From an uncultured Gammaproteobacteria bacterium (GTDB lineage: Bacteria > Pseudomonadota > Gammaproteobacteria > PS1 > Thioglobaceae), in the NCBI GenBank assembly GCA_913044155.1, contig CAJWNF010000025.1, positions 1 through 7,451 of the forward strand: a stretch of DNA of 7,451 nt, in the 5' to 3' direction. Below the pieces are notes generated by a model, which was not told the origin of the DNA, ran no database searches, and saw only the letters and a list, made by a program, of their open reading frames with translations. The stretch's first letter is position 1; every line of letters begins with the position of its first letter. The translations under genes and the position numbers were made by a program. Below are positions 1-7,446 of the stretch, in pieces.

Positions 1-116
1 AAATATTAAGATCTGACGCTGAATATGCTGTAGTTCAGGACTCGAAAGGTGCAGAGGTGGGTTATCTAAACAAAAAGGATATAGCCGAAGTGGTGAGGCC
101 ACTGGTCGCTGATTAA
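1..116 (+). CDS. C-terminal fragment of a CBS-domain protein (possibly an ABC transporter ATPase of the ProV type)
   Basis: An open frame enters from the left edge, with codons starting at base 3, and ends with TAA at 114-116. It gives about 37 residues. The segment AVVQDSKGAEVGYLNKKDIA has the shape of the second half of a CBS domain: a beta strand, an Asp-x-x-Gly turn, a second strand ending in Gly-Tyr-Leu, then a helix beginning Lys-Lys-Asp-Ile. CBS domains bind adenosyl ligands or sense ionic strength, and are found at the C-terminus of glycine betaine/proline ABC transporter ATPases, in transporters and in IMP dehydrogenase. The tail ending shortly after the CBS helix would fit a ProV/OpuAA-like ATPase, but nothing of the ATPase domain lies in the window, so the parent protein is a guess. 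It converges on prfC with only 4 bp between the two stop codons. Confidence 0.55.
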   Translation, partial: ILRSDAEYAVVQDSKGAEVGYLNKKDIAEVVRPLVAD

Positions 117-120
117 ACTA

Positions 121-1689
121 TCAGTGTTCTCTAGTAGTGTGAAAAGTTATATTTGGATGACGTTCCATTGTTAGTTGAAGATTAACCAGACTCGGCGCTA
201 AATAAGAGAGCACCCCAGAACTGTCGATAGCAATATTGTTACCAGCTTTTATTTTGAGTTGTTCGATATCTTTATCTGAACCACTCACCCATCTAGCGGT
301 AGCAACATTGATGGTCTCAAATTGACAGTCAACTCCATACTCATATTTGAGTCTATGGGCAACTACATCGAACTGCAATATACCAACTGCACCTAGAATT
401 TGTGTGCTATTTGATATGGGTCTAAATACTTGTGTAGCGCCTTCCTCTGAGAGCTGGTCAAGACCTTTTTTTAGTGCCTTTGTTTTGAGTGGGTCTTTGA
501 GTTGCGCCCGCCTGAAAAGTTCAGGTGCGAAGTTTGGAATTCCTTGGAAATTAAGCTTTTCGCCCTGCGTAAATGTATCTCCAATCCCAATTCCACCGTG
601 GTTATGAATTCCTATCACGTCACCTGCCGTAGCGCTATCTGCAGAACTTCTTTCTCGTGACATAAAAGTAACAGCATTAGCAATTTTTATTTGTTTTCCA
701 CTGGAAACTTGAAAAACCTTCATGCCTTTGCTGTACTCACCACTAACAATTCTCATAAATGCGAGCCTGTCATGATGTTTAGGGTCCATGTTGGCTTGGA
801 TTTTAAATACAAAGCCAGTAAGCTTATTTTCTTCTGGTGATACACTTCTATTATCACTTTCTCGACTTTGAGGTGTTGGGGCGTATTTAATAAAGCCGTC
901 AAGTAAGTTTTCTATCCCAAAATTATTGATTGCAGATCCAAAAAATACAGGTGTTTGTTTGCCTTCTAAAAAACTATCTAAGCTGAAGGGATTAGTAGTC
1001 CCTGAGATGAGTTCTATTTCTTCACGAGCTTCCTGAGCAAACTCTTTACCTAATAGCTCGTCAAGCTGAGGGTTGTCAATGCCTTCAATAATAGTGTTGT
1101 CGCCTATCTTTGTATTTTTTCCGCTTTCAAATAGATAGATCTTATCTTCGAGTAAATGAAAAACACCTTTAAAGCTCTTGCCCATACCAATCGGCCAAGT
1201 AATCGGAGAGCATTCAATGTTCAATATTGATTCAACTTCATCTAGCAGGTCGATAGGTTCGCGGCCTTCTCGGTCAAGTTTATTAATAAACGTTAAGATG
1301 GGGGTGTCACGAAGCCTGCATACTTCCATCAATTTAATGGTTCTTTGTTCGACACCTTTGGCAACGTCAATCACCATTAACGCAGAGTCTACAGCGGTAA
1401 GAGTGCGATATGTATCCTCGGAAAAGTCTTCATGGCCTGGCGTATCGAGTAGATTAATAATATGTTGATTGTATGGAAACTGCATAACCGATGAGGTGAC
1501 AGAGATACCTCTTTCTTTTTCCATCTCCATCCAGTCACTAGTAGCATGAGTGTTGGCCTTTCTCGCTTTAACGCTGCCAGCTGTTTTTATAGCGCCACCA
1601 TATAGCAATAACTTTTCGGTAACAGTTGTTTTGCCGGCGTCAGGGTGTGAAATAATCGCAAATGTGCGACGTTTGGAAATCTCTAGCAT
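121..1689 (-). CDS. prfC: Peptide chain release factor 3 (RF3)
   Basis: RF3 is a cytoplasmic translational GTPase that removes RF1 or RF2 from the ribosome after peptide release and contributes to post-peptidyl-transfer quality control. The 522-residue product matches the family length (E. coli 529). GTPase motifs are intact: P-loop SHPDAGKTT at residues 14-22, switch I RGISVTSS at 60-67, DTPGHEDF at 82-89 and NKLD at 136-139, with the G5-like FFGSA near 250. The RF3-specific segment [14 protein letters not shown] follows near residue 295, and the protein ends TTREH as in E. coli, so it is complete. The ATG at 1687-1689 places the P-loop correctly. No Shine-Dalgarno is visible before it. The dcd stop lies only 6 bp upstream, so translation is probably coupled to dcd. 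It is the last gene of the minus-strand block. Confidence 0.97.
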   Translation of the reverse strand: MLEISKRRTFAIISHPDAGKTTVTEKLLLYGGAIKTAGSVKARKANTHATSDWMEMEKERGISVTSSVMQFPYNQHIINLLDTPGHEDFSEDTYRTLTAVDSALMVIDVAKGVEQRTIKLMEVCRLRDTPILTFINKLDREGREPIDLLDEVESILNIECSPITWPIGMGKSFKGVFHLLEDKIYLFESGKNTKIGDNTIIEGIDNPQLDELLGKEFAQEAREEIELISGTTNPFSLDSFLEGKQTPVFFGSAINNFGIENLLDGFIKYAPTPQSRESDNRSVSPEENKLTGFVFKIQANMDPKHHDRLAFMRIVSGEYSKGMKVFQVSSGKQIKIANAVTFMSRERSSADSATAGDVIGIHNHGGIGIGDTFTQGEKLNFQGIPNFAPELFRRAQLKDPLKTKALKKGLDQLSEEGATQVFRPISNSTQILGAVGILQFDVVAHRLKYEYGVDCQFETINVATARWVSGSDKDIEQLKIKAGNNIAIDSSGVLSYLAPSLVNLQLTMERHPNITFHTTREH

Positions 1690-1695
1690 GTATAA

Positions 1696-2262
1696 CTATG
1701 TTTTAGGGAGGGTGACACCGGTTTGGCCTTGATATTTGCCACCTCTATCTTTGTAAGAGGTTTCACAAGGCTCGTCGGACTCAAAAAACAGCATCTGTGC
1801 AACACCTTCATTGGCATAAATTTTTGCAGGCAACGGTGTTGTATTGGAAAACTCTAGAGTTACGTGTCCTTCCCATTCAGGTTCCAGTGGCGTGACATTG
1901 ACGATAATTCCACATCTTGCATAGGTTGATTTTCCAAGACATACAACCAGTGTAGTTCTTGGTATTTTGAAATACTCAATCGTCCTAGCTAAGGCAAATG
2001 AGTTAGGCGGAATAATGCATTCTTCTGCATCAATTTCAACAAAGCTTTGGGCGTCAAAATCCTTAGGGTCAACAATATTGTGGTTGATATTGGTAAAAAT
2101 CTTGAATTCTGTTGAGCAGCGAACATCATAGCCATAACTCGAGGTACCGTAAGAGACTATTTTTTCATTATCGACATGTCTCACTTGGTCTGATTCGAAG
2201 GGCTTGATCATGTCCTTTTCGAGTGCCATTTTACGGATCCATTTGTCTGACTTAATACTCAT
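1696..2262 (-). CDS. dcd: dCTP deaminase
   Basis: This enzyme deaminates dCTP to dUTP and ammonia, the main dUTP source for thymidylate synthesis in gammaproteobacteria; the dUTP is then cleaved by a separate dUTPase. The 188-residue product matches the family (E. coli 193). Visible motifs are [12 protein letters not shown] at residues 37-48, the triphosphate-binding [10 protein letters not shown] at 110-119, and [14 protein letters not shown] at 127-140, where Glu137 aligns with the catalytic glutamate (Glu138 in E. coli). The C-terminal [11 protein letters not shown] (174-184) is the mobile lid over the nucleotide. I see no sign that it is the bifunctional deaminase-dUTPase, but eye inspection cannot exclude that. 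The ATG at 2260-2262 fits the conserved N-terminus (SDKWIRKMA), though its ribosome binding site is weak. It lies 33 bp after mraY and 6 bp before prfC. Confidence 0.96.
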   Translation of the reverse strand: MSIKSDKWIRKMALEKDMIKPFESDQVRHVDNEKIVSYGTSSYGYDVRCSTEFKIFTNINHNIVDPKDFDAQSFVEIDAEECIIPPNSFALARTIEYFKIPRTTLVVCLGKSTYARCGIIVNVTPLEPEWEGHVTLEFSNTTPLPAKIYANEGVAQMLFFESDEPCETSYKDRGGKYQGQTGVTLPKT

Positions 2263-2295
2263 GTTTGGTTATTTTACAGTTTCAGATTATCTGGT

Positions 2296-3381
2296 TTATC
2301 TAATCTTGATGCTTGCCAAGCAAACTAAAATTAGTATCAAAGTTATCATCCAAAAACGAACGATAATTTTTGGCTCTGATAGGCCTTTTTTTTCAAAATG
2401 GTGATGTATAGGTGCCATCAAGAAGAGTCTTTTTCCAGTCCGTCTAAAGTACCAAACCTGAAGGATAACTGAGACGGTTTCAGCAACAAAAACTCCACCC
2501 ATAAAAAAGAACAAAATCTCCTGTCTGACAATGATAGCTACAACCGCTAATATAGATCCAATTGATAGCGATCCCGTGTCACCCATAAATATCTCTGCAG
2601 GGTAGGTATTAAACCAAAGAAAACCAAAACCCGAACCTATCAATGCTGCACACACCACAAAAAGTTCTCCGGTTCCTGGCATAAAGGGCATATTAAGGTA
2701 GTCAGAAAAGTTATAGTTGCCTCCAATATAGGCAAAAATTGCCAAACCACCACTAATCAAAATTACTGGCATAATCGCCAAACCATCGAGTCCGTCGGTC
2801 AGATTAACAGCATTAGAGCTGCCAACAATAACTAGATAGGAAATAATGAACAATCCAATTACGCCTATTTCTAATGCCGCATCCTTAAAAAATGGAATTA
2901 GCAGTTGTGTGTCGATTGGGGAGGAGGCAATCGAAACAAGCCACCCTCCGATAGCTATAGCGCCTAATGATTGGGCAAAAAATTTATGCCTACTTTTAAG
3001 TCCATCTGAGGTTTGTTTTTTGAGTTTTAAATAGTCATCAAAAAAACCTATTGTGCCAAAAATTAATGTTGTTGCTAAAATGATCCATAAATAAGTATTA
3101 CTCCAGTCGCCCCATATAACCATACTTAGAAAGAATGAGAAAAGTATAAGTAGGCCTCCCATAGTTGGGGTTCCTTCTTTATCTTTGTGAGATTCTGGGC
3201 CGTCACTACGAATTATTTGACCTATTTGATATTGTTGCAGTTTTGAGATAATTGTTTTGCCTAAAAGTAGCGTAATTAGCAGTGCTGTGAGCATTGAAAA
3301 AACAGCTCTTACTGTTAGATAGCTTAAGACATTAAAACCAGTATCAAGTGAAGAGAGAAAGCTGATTATCTCAAGAAACAT
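2296..3381 (-). CDS. mraY: Phospho-N-acetylmuramoyl-pentapeptide-transferase (MraY)
   Basis: MraY transfers phospho-MurNAc-pentapeptide from UDP to undecaprenyl phosphate in the inner membrane, giving lipid I, the first lipid-linked peptidoglycan precursor. The 361-residue protein (E. coli 360) aligns along its whole length and is strongly hydrophobic, consistent with ten membrane segments. Signatures: GTPTMGG at residues 70-76; FFDDYLK at 113-119 with catalytic Asp115/Asp116; [13 protein letters not shown] at 190-202; FMGDTGS at 265-271 with Asp268, which aligns with E. coli Asp267; and the MAPIHHHFE loop at 322-330, whose three histidines are 326-328. The ATG at 3379-3381 is supported by an AAGGA site. 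The start is only 2 bp after the stop of the upstream isomerase gene. The position is odd: mraY normally sits between murF and murD in the division/cell-wall cluster, and neither gene is here. Confidence 0.98.
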   Translation of the reverse strand: MFLEIISFLSSLDTGFNVLSYLTVRAVFSMLTALLITLLLGKTIISKLQQYQIGQIIRSDGPESHKDKEGTPTMGGLLILFSFFLSMVIWGDWSNTYLWIILATTLIFGTIGFFDDYLKLKKQTSDGLKSRHKFFAQSLGAIAIGGWLVSIASSPIDTQLLIPFFKDAALEIGVIGLFIISYLVIVGSSNAVNLTDGLDGLAIMPVILISGGLAIFAYIGGNYNFSDYLNMPFMPGTGELFVVCAALIGSGFGFLWFNTYPAEIFMGDTGSLSIGSILAVVAIIVRQEILFFFMGGVFVAETVSVILQVWYFRRTGKRLFLMAPIHHHFEKKGLSEPKIIVRFWMITLILILVCLASIKIR

Positions 3382-3383
3382 TT

Positions 3384-4391
3384 CTATTTATCCTTCGCAT
3401 CAACAAGTATCAGCTCAAAAATTAAGTAAGAGTCCTGAGGAATGTTTCCACTCGGCGTATCGCCATAAACATACTCGTAAGGAATAATTACAGTTCGTCT
3501 CTCGCCAATAGACATTTCTTTGACACTGTAATCAACAATACTAATAATATCACCACTTCCTAGAGTAAAACTTATAGGTGGGCTTCCAGGTTCACGCAAA
3601 ACTTCACAGCAGTAGGCTTTTAGAGCTACGTCAACAGTTACAATTTGCCCTTCGGTCGCACGATTTCCGTTCCCATTATCGTTAATCTCTGTGTAGAAGC
3701 CCAATTCATTATAAAAAGCATCAGGATAGTTTAAAGAGATGTAGTTCTCGAAGTCTTGTTGAAGTTGTACTTGTTCTTGTTGGCGTTGAGCTAATATTAC
3801 CGCATTTGCAATTGACTCTTGAACCTTAAACGAATCTTCATTCGCAATAAACCCGTTAGCTTCATCACCAACTCGTTCAATTGATATACTTTCGATAATA
3901 TCTCCTTGCTCAATTGCATTAACAACATTCATACCTTCAACAACAAGGCCAAAAACACTATGTTTTCCATCCAGCCAAGGTGTTGGAACATGGGTAATAA
4001 AAAATTGTGAACCATTTGTATTAGGCCCTGAGTTGGCCATAGACAGAACGCCAGATTGGTCATGTTTTAAGTCGCTAAACTCATCAGCAAACATATAACC
4101 TGGACCACCTCTGCCATCTCCCTGTGGGTCTCCGCCTTGTATCATAAAGTTATCGATAACTCGATGAAATGTTATGCCATCATAAAAGGGTGTGCCGCTC
4201 GATTTATTGCTCAGCTTAGTGCCCTCGGCAAGAGCAATAAAATTGATAACCGTTAGCGGTACTTTTTGGTATGCCAATTCGATAACGATTTCACCTTTAT
4301 TGGTATTTATTTGGGCATAAATGCCATCATCTAGGTTAGCAAATGAGATCGAAGAGAGCAACAATGAAAATATAACAAATAAACCCTTCAT
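3384..4391 (-). CDS. Secreted dual-family peptidyl-prolyl isomerase: cyclophilin domain fused to a C-terminal FKBP-like domain
   Basis: The predicted product has 335 residues. Residues 1-18 form a signal peptide (Lys2, hydrophobic core, Ser-Phe-Ala before a likely signal peptidase I cut after Ala18), so the protein should act in the periplasm. Residues 24-175 are a cyclophilin domain with an intact proline-isomerase pocket: Arg77, Phe82, Met83, Gln85, Ala119, Phe131, Trp139, Leu140 and His144 (human CypA Arg55 to His126). Trp139 is the residue linked to cyclosporin binding; E. coli PpiA has Phe there. A Gln-rich helical linker (about 189-220) leads to an FKBP-like domain (about 230-335) with FTLG, MSIGERR, YVYGD and LIFELILV. 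That domain lacks several catalytic-pocket residues. I chose ATG 4391 because AGGG lies 5 nt upstream and the signal peptide begins there; an upstream TTG at 4427 would add 12 residues and has no such support. It is tightly followed by mraY. Confidence 0.9.
   Translation of the reverse strand: MKGLFVIFSLLLSSISFANLDDGIYAQINTNKGEIVIELAYQKVPLTVINFIALAEGTKLSNKSSGTPFYDGITFHRVIDNFMIQGGDPQGDGRGGPGYMFADEFSDLKHDQSGVLSMANSGPNTNGSQFFITHVPTPWLDGKHSVFGLVVEGMNVVNAIEQGDIIESISIERVGDEANGFIANEDSFKVQESIANAVILAQRQQEQVQLQQDFENYISLNYPDAFYNELGFYTEINDNGNGNRATEGQIVTVDVALKAYCCEVLREPGSPPISFTLGSGDIISIVDYSVKEMSIGERRTVIIPYEYVYGDTPSGNIPQDSYLIFELILVDAKDK
3391..3395 (-). promoter_or_regulatory. Shine-Dalgarno of mraY inside the upstream gene
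   Basis: AAGGA on the minus strand is 9 nt before the mraY ATG and lies within the last codons of the isomerase gene. Ribosomes finishing the isomerase would therefore end directly over the mraY initiation site, which supports translational coupling. Confidence 0.6.
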
Positions 4392-4396
4392 AATAA

Positions 4397-4400
4397 CCCT
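4397..4400 (-). promoter_or_regulatory. Shine-Dalgarno of the cyclophilin-FKBP gene
   Basis: On the minus strand AGGG lies 5 nt before the ATG at 4391-4389. It decides between this start and the in-frame TTG at 4427, which has no purine-rich site upstream. Confidence 0.65.
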
Positions 4401-4417
4401 GATAATAAAAACCAACA

Positions 4418-4426
4418 ATGATACCA
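4418..4426 (-). promoter_or_regulatory. Candidate extended -10 promoter for the isomerase-mraY-dcd-prfC operon
   Basis: The minus strand reads TGGTATCAT, an extended -10 (TGn plus TATCAT, 5 of 6 to consensus). It would start transcription about 20 nt before the ATG at 4391. A TTGATA lies upstream, but at a 21-nt spacing that is too long to be a good -35. This is a reading by eye in AT-rich DNA. Confidence 0.3.
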
Positions 4427-4432
4427 AAATCG

Positions 4433-4461
4433 TTTATATAATAGTATCAATACGATAAAAT
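4433..4461 (+). promoter_or_regulatory. Candidate promoter for the ferredoxin gene
   Basis: TTTATA (4433-4438) and TAAAAT (4456-4461) are separated by 17 bp, matching the sigma-70 consensus at 4 of 6 and 5 of 6 positions. Transcription would begin near 4468, leaving a leader of about 60 nt. The signal is weak because the 139-bp intergenic region is AT-rich throughout. Confidence 0.3.
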
Positions 4462-4519
4462 AACGCCTCACAATGTTGGGTCAATTACTCAACCTTTGCC
4501 AACCATGGTTTTTTCAGTT

Positions 4520-4777
<258 letters not shown>

Positions 4778-4779
<2 letters not shown>

Positions 4780-5887
4780 ATAGTGTATTTTTAAGTGCGG
4801 ATAATAAAAGTTCAATATTTTCCTTTCTTGAAGTATACCCCATTAATCCAATTCTCCATATCTTGCCTTCAAGTGGACCCAGACCAGCTCCAATATCAAT
4901 ATTGAAGTTCTTCAACAATAAGGAGCGCACCTCTAGGTCATCTTGATCTTGAGGAATTAGTACGCTGTTTAGTTGAGGTAATCTATCGCTTTCGTCGACT
5001 AAGTAATCGATTCCTAAGTTATTTAGTCCATCTCTTAGGAGGATGTGGTTTTGTTGATGGCGATTCCAAGAGTTTTCAATTCCTTCCTCTGTCAACATCA
5101 CTAGAGATTCATGTAAACCATACAAAGTGTTGACTGGCGCGGTGTGATGATATGCACGTTTTGCTCCCTTACCCCAATAACCCATCACCAAGTTGAGATC
5201 TAGAAACCAACTTGTTACTGGAGTTTTTCGATTAGTTAACTTTTCAATTGCTCTGTCGCTAAAACTAACGGGCGATAGCCCAGGCATTGCTGATAGGCAT
5301 TTCTGAGAGCCCGAATAAATGGCATCTATTCCCCACTCATCAACCCTTAATTCAGAACCAGCTAATGAAGTTACTGCGTCAACGATATTAATGCAGCCGT
5401 ATTGATTGGCGATTTGACAGAGGGTTTTAGCGTCAGAAAGTGCACCAGTTGAAGTTTCTGCATGAACAAATGCCACAATTTTGGCGTCGGGGTTGTCAAT
5501 TAAACATTGCTCTACTTTTTGGGGGTCAACCGGCCTTCCCCAGTCATCTTCAATAATTATTGCTTGACCACCAACTCGTGTTACATTCTCCTTCATGCGT
5601 CCACCAAACACTCCATTGATGCAGACAATAACCTTGTCACCAGGTTCGACTAGGTTTGCAAAGCACGCTTCCATTCCAGCCGATCCGGGAGCAGAGATAG
5701 GCATAGTAAGTTCATTTTCAGTCCTGAATGCATACTTTAGCATTTCCTTAACTTCATCCATCATGCCAACAAAGGCCGGGTCTAAATGCCCTATAGTAGA
5801 TCTAGCCATGGCGCTTAGGATTCTAGGGTGAACATCCGAAGGGCCAGGACCCATCAATGTCCTAACTGGTGGAATAAATGAATTCAA
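4778..5887 (-). CDS. Class V aminotransferase, alanine/serine-glyoxylate aminotransferase type
   Basis: This PLP enzyme probably transfers an amino group from alanine or serine to glyoxylate, giving glycine. The 369-residue product has GPGPSDVHPR at residues 13-22, PLP-phosphate site GSAGME at 68-73, ETSTG at 144-148 (Ser146), DAVTSLAG at 170-177 (Asp170, pairs with the pyridine nitrogen), and SGSQK at 192-196, where Lys196 forms the Schiff base. YHHTAPVNTLYGL follows at 246-258, and Arg345 in RIGLMG matches the substrate-carboxylate arginine of human AGXT (Arg360). The preferred amino donor, and a possible ureidoglycine-glyoxylate role, cannot be settled from sequence. The start is TTG at 5885-5887; a stop lies three codons upstream, and family-conserved PPxRTLMGPGP begins before the first internal ATG. 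Divergence from glcD supports a role in glyoxylate removal. Confidence 0.9.
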
Positions 5888-6013
5888 GTTATATTAGAAA
5901 GTTATTGTTGTTAATTTGCATTGGTCTTATCAATTTGCCAATTTAATATGTATAGGATTACCTTATAATGTAACTATATCTATACTTAAATCGCGTTATT
6001 ATAATGTCACTCT
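5888..6013. promoter_or_regulatory. Shared divergent promoter region between the aminotransferase gene and glcD
   Basis: These 126 bp must carry the promoters of both genes. A perfect TATAAT at 5964-5969 could be the glcD -10, giving a leader of about 38 nt, but no good -35 is present at 16-18 bp, which suggests an activator-dependent promoter. Imperfect dyads lie at 5911-5946. I could not place a convincing minus-strand promoter. Confidence 0.5.
5911..5946. repeat. Nested inverted repeats, possible operator
   Basis: Outer arms TTAATTTG (5911-5918) and CAATTTAA (5939-5946) match at 7 of 8 positions. Inner arms ATTGG (5920-5924) and CCAAT (5938-5942) match perfectly around a 13-bp spacer. AATTTGC also recurs directly at 5913 and 5932, 19 bp apart. 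The site lies upstream of both divergent genes, where a transcriptional regulator would bind. AT-rich background makes chance matches plausible. Confidence 0.3.
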
Positions 6014-6022
6014 ATGTCACTC
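6004..6022 (+). repeat. Tandem duplication ATGTCACTC spanning the glcD start
   Basis: ATGTCACTC occurs at 6004-6012 and again at 6014-6022, separated by one T (10-bp period). The second copy begins glcD. The first ATG is in another frame and reads MSLYVTHK before TGA at 6028-6030, inside glcD. Confidence 0.8.
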
Positions 6023-7444
6023 ACAAGTGAATTAATCAGTAATTTACCCAAGGACTCGGTTATGGTAGGTAGTGAAGCTACCCGACCATTTGAGTGTGAC
6101 GGCCTGAGTGCTTACAAGCAAAAACCTTTGGCTGTCGTCTTGCCTAGCAGTCTTGAGCAAATAAAAAAGGTTTTAGAAATCTGCCGAAATTATAAGACTC
6201 CTGTTGTAACTCGTGGCGCAGGGACTGGTCTCTCGGGTGGTGCAATGCCACTCGAAGGTAGTGTCGTTTTGGGTCTCTCTAAGCTCACTCGTATTATCTC
6301 AATTGACAAGGAAAGACAAGTGGCAGTTGTTGAGCCTGGAGTCCTTAATCTTGCAATTAGCGAAGCGGTTGATCAATTTGGCCTCTATTATGCGCCCGAT
6401 CCATCCTCTCAGATAGCTTGTACAATCGGAGGTAATGTTGCAGAGAATGCTGGCGGAGTTCATTGCCTAAAATATGGTCTCACAGTTCAAAATATAGAGG
6501 CAATCAAAATGTTAACGATTGACGGTAAAGAGATTTCATTTAGCCGACAAGATGAAGGAATCGGTATGCTGGCATTAATGAACGGTTCTGAAGGATTGCT
6601 AGGTGTCATAACTGAAGTTACTGTAAAGCTTACCTCAAAACCAAACATTGCCAGATTAGTTATGGCTGGATTCTCTAGCGTCTCGGATTGTGCTCATGCT
6701 GTGGCGGAGATTATAAAGCACGGCATTATTCCTGCAGGTCTTGAGATGATGGATAAATTAGCAATTGAGGCTTCGGAGTCCTTCGCAAAGCCAGGCTATC
6801 CGCTCGATGCTGAAGCGCTTTTGTTGTGTGAACTTGATGGCCTTGAGGATGAAGTAGAGGAGGAGTTAAAACAGGTTGTTGATTTACTCTCATCGGCGAC
6901 AACTGTTAAGATTTCAGAAAACGAATCAGAGAGGTTGCTTTTATGGAAAGGTAGGAAATCCGCCTTTCCAGCAGTTGGAAGAATTACTCCAGACTACTAC
7001 TGTATGGACGGAACTATTCCAAAGCGCTATCTAGCCTTGGTGTTGGAAAAAATAAATTCAATATCCAAACACTATAACTTACGTATTGCAAACGTTTTTC
7101 ATGCTGGCGACGGCAACCTTCATCCTCTAATAATGTATAACTCTGGCGTTGATGGTGAGTTAGAGAAGACAGAAGCTTGTGGGAATGAAATATTAAAGTT
7201 TTGTGTTGAAGTTGGTGGCACAATTACCGGAGAGCATGGCGTTGGTGTTGAAAAATTGGATGCTATGTGTATCCAGTACGGCGAAGATGAATTGAAAGTA
7301 TTTCATCAAATTAAAGCCGCTTTTGATCCAGATTCACTACTTAATCCAGGGAAAGCTGTGCCTTCTCTTCATCGTTGCGCCGAACTGGGAAGATTGCACG
7401 TTCATAATGGAGAGCTGCCTTTTCCTGAATTGGAGCGTTTTTAA
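6014..7444 (+). CDS. glcD: Glycolate dehydrogenase (glycolate oxidase) FAD-linked subunit GlcD
   Basis: GlcD is the FAD-binding catalytic subunit that oxidises glycolate to glyoxylate, acting with GlcE and the iron-sulfur subunit GlcF and passing electrons to the respiratory chain. The 476-residue protein (E. coli 499) matches E. coli GlcD closely. The FAD-binding PCMH domain covers about 35-212, with VVTRGAGTGLSGGA at 64-77, YYAPDPSSQIACTIGGNVAE at 125-144 and NGSEGLLG at 190-197. The C-terminal oxidase cap contains GLEMMD (242-247), AFPAVGRITPDYYCMDGTIP (317-336), VFHAGDGNLHP (361-371), GEHGVG (406-411) and LLNPGK (442-447). The end, PFPELERF, is that of E. coli GlcD, which favours glycolate over D-lactate as substrate. 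No Shine-Dalgarno precedes ATG 6014, so initiation may be weak. Confidence 0.95.
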   Translation: MSLTSELISNLPKDSVMVGSEATRPFECDGLSAYKQKPLAVVLPSSLEQIKKVLEICRNYKTPVVTRGAGTGLSGGAMPLEGSVVLGLSKLTRIISIDKERQVAVVEPGVLNLAISEAVDQFGLYYAPDPSSQIACTIGGNVAENAGGVHCLKYGLTVQNIEAIKMLTIDGKEISFSRQDEGIGMLALMNGSEGLLGVITEVTVKLTSKPNIARLVMAGFSSVSDCAHAVAEIIKHGIIPAGLEMMDKLAIEASESFAKPGYPLDAEALLLCELDGLEDEVEEELKQVVDLLSSATTVKISENESERLLLWKGRKSAFPAVGRITPDYYCMDGTIPKRYLALVLEKINSISKHYNLRIANVFHAGDGNLHPLIMYNSGVDGELEKTEACGNEILKFCVEVGGTITGEHGVGVEKLDAMCIQYGEDELKVFHQIKAAFDPDSLLNPGKAVPSLHRCAELGRLHVHNGELPFPELERF

Positions 7445-7446
7445 TA

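Noticed and set aside
1178..1468. 96-codon plus-strand open frame
   Set aside because: Lies fully antisense to the conserved GTPase region of prfC, has no recognisable domain and is a shadow of that gene. The same holds for the frames at 347-607 and 1550-1732.
121..1689. Elongation factor G or ribosomal-protection tetracycline resistance protein
   Set aside because: At 522 residues it is too short, and the [14 protein letters not shown] and TTREH segments are specific to RF3.
2204..2404. 66-codon plus-strand frame bridging dcd and mraY
   Set aside because: Antisense to the start of dcd and the end of mraY, both clearly real; no domain and no ribosome binding site evidence.
5595..5831. 78-codon plus-strand frame inside the aminotransferase gene
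   Set aside because: Antisense to the PLP-phosphate-site region of a highly conserved enzyme; composition is that of a shadow frame.
6000..6005. Perfect TATAAT just before glcD
   Set aside because: It overlaps the upstream ATG, so a transcript from it would begin at or after the glcD start codon; the TATAAT at 5964 is better placed.
7014..7223. 69-codon minus-strand frame within glcD
   Set aside because: Antisense to the conserved GlcD C-terminal domain (HAGDGNLHP region).
6014..7444. D-lactate dehydrogenase (Dld/GlcD-like) as the identity of the FAD oxidase
   Set aside because: Same superfamily, but near-continuous resemblance to E. coli GlcD through the C-terminal PFPELERF, and an ATG directly downstream as expected for glcE, favour glycolate.
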